Source: CAYSPO01 sp964432945 (lineage in GTDB: Bacteria > Bacillota > Clostridia > Tissierellales > Peptoniphilaceae). Taken from it: DNA of 7,825 nucleotides. A program made the translations under genes and the position numbers. The stretch is taken from assembly GCA_964432945.1 (NCBI GenBank), contig CAYSPO010000049.1, forward strand, positions 1 through 7,825. Direction: 5' to 3'. The notes below the pieces were generated by a model. The model ran no database searches. It worked only from the letters and a program-made list of their open reading frames with translations, and was not told where the DNA came from. Numbering within the stretch: the first letter of the stretch is position 1; every line of letters begins with the position of its first letter. Below are positions 4,807 to 7,825 of this stretch, one piece after another.

Positions 4807-5724
4807 ATGGCAAATACAAAAGAAATTAAAAATAGAATAAGTAGTGTTAATGATACTAAGAAAATTACAAATGCCATGTATTTAATTGCATCCACCAAAC
4901 TAAGAAAGGCTAAAAAAGATTTACAAGAAACTTTGCCTTATTTTGAAGCTTTAAGAGAGGAAATTAAAAGGATTTTCCGTACTGTTAAAGATTTAGAAAG
5001 TCCGTATTTTTATCCTAATGATATTTCAAAATTTGAGAGTGGAACTTACGGAATTCTAGTTATTACATCTGATAAAGGGCTTGCTGGATCTTACAATATG
5101 AATGTAATCAAAGAAACTATGAAAATTATCAAAAATACAAAGAGGGATTGTAAATTATTTGTAATTGGTGAGTTTGGCAGGCAATATTTTTCTAGGCATA
5201 AAATTGAAATTCAAGATTTTTATTTTAGTCCAGAATCTCCTAACTTAGATCAAGCCAGACAAATAGCTGATATTCTCATTGAAAGATATTTAAGTGGAGA
5301 ATTGAAAAAAATATTCCTTGTGTACTCAGATAATAAATCTGCTATGGAAACAGTAACTAAATCAACCAGATTACTTCCTTTTCACAGAAATTATTTTACA
5401 GAAGAAAAACGTAAAATCGAAAAACCTGTAGAAAGAGAATTTGAATTCGTTCCTTCTGTTGAAGAAGTGCTTGATAGCGTTATAGATAGCTATATATCTG
5501 GGTTTATCTACAGTGCTTTAATTGACAGTTATAGCAGTGAACAGCAATCGAGAATGAATGCTATGAGTACAGCTAATCAAAACGCAGAGAATCTTGTAGA
5601 TAAATTAAATTTAGAATACAACAAAGTACGTCAAGCAGCAATTACTCAAGAGATTACTGAAGTAAGTGCTGGAGCAAAGGCACAAATGAATAACAGAAAG
5701 AAGATAAGTGATAATTATGAATGA
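4807..5724 (+). CDS. atpG: F1 ATP synthase subunit gamma (central rotor shaft)
   Basis: The rotor shaft that turns inside the alpha/beta hexamer and couples it to the c-ring. Seen in its 305 residues: the N-terminal coiled-coil helix KEIKNRISSVNDTKKITNAM (5-24) running on to STKLRKA (29-35); the central Rossmann-like part with ITSDKGLAGSYN (86-97); and the highly conserved C-terminal helix containing SRMNAMSTANQNA (248-260) and RQAAITQEITEV (275-286). The family usually ends a few residues after the GA-A element (here GAKA, 289-292). This protein continues for 13 more, Lys/Arg-containing residues to Glu305, so it is about 15-20 longer than common gammas. GGAGGTG at 4793-4799, seven bases before the ATG, is a strong ribosome site. 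The preceding gene ends 14 bases upstream, and the 3' end overlaps atpD by eight bases. Confidence 0.96.
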   Translation: MANTKEIKNRISSVNDTKKITNAMYLIASTKLRKAKKDLQETLPYFEALREEIKRIFRTVKDLESPYFYPNDISKFESGTYGILVITSDKGLAGSYNMNVIKETMKIIKNTKRDCKLFVIGEFGRQYFSRHKIEIQDFYFSPESPNLDQARQIADILIERYLSGELKKIFLVYSDNKSAMETVTKSTRLLPFHRNYFTEEKRKIEKPVEREFEFVPSVEEVLDSVIDSYISGFIYSALIDSYSSEQQSRMNAMSTANQNAENLVDKLNLEYNKVRQAAITQEITEVSAGAKAQMNNRKKISDNYE

Positions 5725-7132
5725 TACAGGTAAAATAATTGCTATATCCGGGCCAGTTATTGATGTAAGGTTTAGAAAGCATCATTTACCACAAATTCGT
5801 GAGGCCTTGGAAGTTGAGATAGATGATGATGAAATAAAAGTAATGGAAGTTGCTCACCATATTGGAAATGATACTGTTAGATGTATTATGCTAGCAGGAA
5901 GCGAAGGCTTGTCTAGATCTATGAAGGTTAAACGAACTTTTAAACCTATACAAGTGCCTGTTGGTACAAATGTATTAGGAAGAATGTTTAACGTCTTAGG
6001 TGAGTCAATAGATGGCTCAGACAATATTTCTCCTGAAGAGAAACATTGGCCAATCCATAGAAAACCGCCTTCATTTGAAGAACAAAGCCCTGCAATAGAA
6101 GTATTTGAAACAGGGATAAAAGTTATCGATTTACTAGAGCCTTATCCTAAAGGTGGAAAGATAGGATTATTCGGGGGAGCTGGGGTAGGTAAAACAGTTT
6201 TAATTCAAGAACTTATCCATAATATTGCAACAGAACATGGGGGATATTCTATTTTCACAGGTGTTGGTGAGAGAAGCCGTGAAGGAAATGATTTATGGCT
6301 AGAAATGAAAGAAAGTGGAGTTTCAGAGAAAACTGCCTTAGTTTTTGGTCAGATGAATGAGTCCCCTGGTGTGCGTATGAGAGTTGCTTTATCAGGTCTT
6401 ACAATGGCAGAATATTTTAGGGACGAAGAAGAGAAAGATGTTCTTTTATTTATAGATAATATATTCCGTTTTGTTCAAGCAGGATCTGAAGTTTCAACTC
6501 TTTTAGGAAGAATGCCTTCAGCTGTTGGATATCAGCCAACTTTAGCTGAGGAAATGGGAACGCTTCAAGAAAGGATTGCTTCTACAAAGCATGGTTCAAT
6601 TACATCAGTTCAGGCAATATATGTTCCTGCTGATGATTTAACTGACCCAGCACCTGCAACAACCTTTAATCACCTTGATGCAACAACAGTGCTTAGCCGT
6701 AAAGTAGCAGAATTGGGGCTATATCCAGCAGTTGATCCTTTAGAATCTACTTCTAGAATACTTGATCCTGAAATAGTTGGAGAAGAGCACTATAAAACTG
6801 CTAGAAAAGTTCAAGAGTACCTTCAAAAATATAATGAACTTCAAGATATTATAGCTATTTTAGGTATAGATGAATTAGACGAAGAGGATAAAAAAGTGGT
6901 ATTTAGGGCAAGAAAATTGCAAAGATTTTTATCTCAACCAATGAATGTTGCAGAAAAATTCACTGGTCTTCCAGGAGCATATGTGCCTTTAAGTGAAACT
7001 ATTAGAGGTTTTCAAATGATTTTAGATGGTTCAATGGATGAATATCCAGAAATGGCTTTCTTTAATGTTGGAGGAATAGATGATGTAATAAAAAAATCAG
7101 CTACTTTGGCTATGGAGAATAAAGATGAGTAG
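5717..7132 (+). CDS. atpD: F1 ATP synthase subunit beta (catalytic)
   Basis: The catalytic subunit, 471 residues, normal for the family. In order: the N-terminal barrel with GKIIAISGPVIDVRF (5-19), the P-loop GGAGVGKT (153-160), GVGERSREGND (182-192) with the catalytic glutamate Glu185, Walker B LLFIDN (243-248), the alpha/beta signature PAVDPLESTS (337-346) preceded by Tyr336 of the adenine pocket, and the lever-arm motif DELDEED (385-391, DELSEED in E. coli). All catalytic residues expected are present. A GTG at 5708 would add three residues (Met-Ile-Ile), but the ATG at 5717 gives the usual N-terminus. No strong SD is visible; the start overlaps the end of atpG by eight bases, which suggests translational coupling. 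The 3' end overlaps atpC by eight bases. Confidence 0.97.
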   Translation: MNDTGKIIAISGPVIDVRFRKHHLPQIREALEVEIDDDEIKVMEVAHHIGNDTVRCIMLAGSEGLSRSMKVKRTFKPIQVPVGTNVLGRMFNVLGESIDGSDNISPEEKHWPIHRKPPSFEEQSPAIEVFETGIKVIDLLEPYPKGGKIGLFGGAGVGKTVLIQELIHNIATEHGGYSIFTGVGERSREGNDLWLEMKESGVSEKTALVFGQMNESPGVRMRVALSGLTMAEYFRDEEEKDVLLFIDNIFRFVQAGSEVSTLLGRMPSAVGYQPTLAEEMGTLQERIASTKHGSITSVQAIYVPADDLTDPAPATTFNHLDATTVLSRKVAELGLYPAVDPLESTSRILDPEIVGEEHYKTARKVQEYLQKYNELQDIIAILGIDELDEEDKKVVFRARKLQRFLSQPMNVAEKFTGLPGAYVPLSETIRGFQMILDGSMDEYPEMAFFNVGGIDDVIKKSATLAMENKDE

Positions 7133-7526
7133 TTTTAATTTAAAACTATTAGCTGCAGATAAAGTTTTTTATGAAGGTCCCTGTGAATATATTAATATTC
7201 CTACAATAGATGGTTCGTTTGGAATTCTTCCTCACCATATAAATATAGTTTCCTCTATTTTGGCAGGAAAGTTAACTTACAGGCTTTCTGATGGATCTAC
7301 TCACGATGTTGCAGTATCAGAAGGCATGGTAAAGGTAGAGGATAATGAAGTTCTTGTTTTAGTTCATACGGCAGAAAGACCTGAAGAAATAGATAAGAAT
7401 AGAGCTCGACGAGCTAAAGAGGAAGCTGAGAGAAAACTCAAAATGAAATTAAGTAAACAAGAATATAATGAAGCCAGGTTAGGATTAATGAGAGCTTTGA
7501 ATAGATTGAAAATTTCAAATCAATAA
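7125..7526 (+). CDS. atpC: F1 ATP synthase subunit epsilon
   Basis: The small rotor subunit at the foot of gamma, which contacts the c-ring and in many bacteria inhibits ATP hydrolysis. Seen in 133 residues (normal length): the N-terminal beta-sandwich with GSFGILPHHINIV (30-42) and VSEGMVKVEDNEV (64-76), then the C-terminal helical hairpin (about 85-130). The first helix holds EIDKNRA (88-94), which fits the I/L-D-x-x-R-A ATP-binding motif known from Bacillus epsilon; the second ends ARLGLMRALNRL (117-128). The protein may therefore sense ATP and lock the rotor at low ATP, an inference from the motif. GGAG (7114-7117) lies seven bases before the ATG, inside atpD, and the genes overlap by eight bases. 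It is the last gene of the operon, followed by a terminator. Confidence 0.96.
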   Translation: MSSFNLKLLAADKVFYEGPCEYINIPTIDGSFGILPHHINIVSSILAGKLTYRLSDGSTHDVAVSEGMVKVEDNEVLVLVHTAERPEEIDKNRARRAKEEAERKLKMKLSKQEYNEARLGLMRALNRLKISNQ

Positions 7527-7528
7527 AG

Positions 7529-7569
7529 TTTAAAAATCCCTGAATTATTGTTATTTAGGGATTTTTAAA
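7529..7569 (+). terminator. Intrinsic terminator of the atp operon
   Basis: A perfect 13-bp stem pairs 7529-7541 (TTTAAAAATCCCT) with 7557-7569. Inside the 15-base loop a further four pairs are possible (7542-7545 with 7553-7556, one G-T). The 3' arm carries TTTTT and the 5' arm AAAAA, so it can act in both directions. It begins two bases after the atpC stop. Confidence 0.9.
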
Positions 7570-7717
7570 AGATTGTAAAATCATAATTAATCGTTTATGC
7601 AAGTTAAAAATGGATATAATTAAAGAATGATGCAATATATTATATTTTCCACTATCATTAATTAGGTTTAGAATTATTATTATATTACTGCATAATGTAT
7701 TAATTATTTGAAAGTTT

Positions 7718-7726
7718 TGATATAAT
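7718..7726 (+). promoter_or_regulatory. Extended -10 promoter candidate
   Basis: TGATATAAT fits the extended -10 form TGnTATAAT exactly. No good -35 is found at 16-18 bases upstream, which extended -10 promoters tolerate. Transcription would begin near 7733 and run toward the window end. Confidence 0.45.
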
Positions 7727-7765
7727 TTAATCTTAAGAAAAAATTAAATCTAAAATAAAATTCTT

Positions 7766-7787
7766 CAACTATTCAATAGAATTGTTG
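7766..7787 (+). other. Small interrupted hairpin or dyad
   Basis: CAAC-T-ATTC, loop AATA, GAAT-T-GTTG: two 4-bp blocks separated by one T-T mismatch around a four-base loop. It contains the exact palindrome CTATTCAATAG (7769-7779). It lies downstream of the extended -10 box, so it could be an RNA leader hairpin or a protein-binding dyad; it is too weak to be a terminator by itself. Confidence 0.3.
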
Positions 7788-7814
7788 CGATTTTATCTAA
7801 AAATAAATCTTTTT

Positions 7815-7820
7815 TTGACA
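7815..7820 (+). promoter_or_regulatory. Consensus -35 box cut by the window edge
   Basis: A perfect TTGACA preceded by a T-run; the matching -10 box would fall about 12-14 bases beyond the last base, so only half the promoter can be seen. Confidence 0.35.
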
Positions 7821-7825
7821 TATTA

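Larger units (their letters stand above)
7570..7825. other. Gene-free AT-rich region after the operon
   Basis: No coding region of useful length is seen on either strand. It holds an extended -10 promoter (7718-7726), a small interrupted hairpin (7766-7787), a run of seven T (7810-7816) and a TTGACA box at the window edge, described separately. It looks like the upstream region of a gene that starts beyond the window. Confidence 0.5.

Noticed and set aside
5708..5716. GTG start of atpD three codons upstream
   Set aside because: The ATG at 5717 gives the standard beta N-terminus, and neither start has a better ribosome site.
7611..7620. TATAAT at 7615-7620 as a promoter
   Set aside because: No -35 match at proper spacing and no TG for an extended -10; likely chance in AT-rich DNA.

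Overview
The window is very AT-rich DNA from what looks like an anaerobic, low-GC Gram-positive bacterium (Bacillota; a Clostridia/Tissierellia-type, possibly Peptoniphilaceae-like, origin is an inference from base composition, strong AGGAGG-type ribosome binding sites and protein flavour, not a proof). All convincing genes lie on the + strand.

Region 1 (1-930) holds two small housekeeping genes: a free-standing YbaK/ProX-type aminoacyl-tRNA editing protein and a MazG-like nucleotide pyrophosphohydrolase. They end at a clear intrinsic terminator. Region 2 (about 930-1410) is a roughly 480-base, extremely AT-rich stretch without a gene. It carries a good sigma-A-type promoter (TTGACT, 16 bases, TATAAT) whose -10 box is flanked by two perfect copies of AAAGCTAAT, followed by a leader of about 115 bases. 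Region 3 (1411-7526) is a compact F1Fo ATP synthase operon in the order a, c, b, [delta-alpha], gamma, beta, epsilon (atpB-E-F-A-G-D-C). It closes with a strong 13-17 bp terminator at 7529-7569. Region 4 (7570-7825) has no gene but contains an extended -10 promoter and, at the very edge, a perfect TTGACA box that probably serves a gene outside the window.

The main point of interest is that the operon has no atpH. The alpha gene is instead about 80 codons too long at its 5' end, and that extension reads as the C-terminal (b-binding) domain of subunit delta/OSCP. The six-helix N-terminal domain of delta, which normally clamps the alpha N-termini, is found nowhere in the window. The delta domain that grips the b stalk thus appears covalently welded to alpha. 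No in-frame ATG, GTG or TTG exists between codon 1 and codon 140, so every alpha chain, three per enzyme, should carry it. This implies an unusual peripheral-stalk architecture.

Other departures from the textbook enzyme fit a divergent F-ATPase. Subunit c has a signal-peptide-like leader and a mixed ion-site signature (Glu-Thr...Tyr as in Na+ rings, but Met where the Gln ligand should be). Subunit a keeps the essential Arg but lacks the usual Asn and Glu that follow it. Gamma runs about 13 residues past its usual end. The catalytic motifs of alpha and beta are intact, so the enzyme is expected to be functional.
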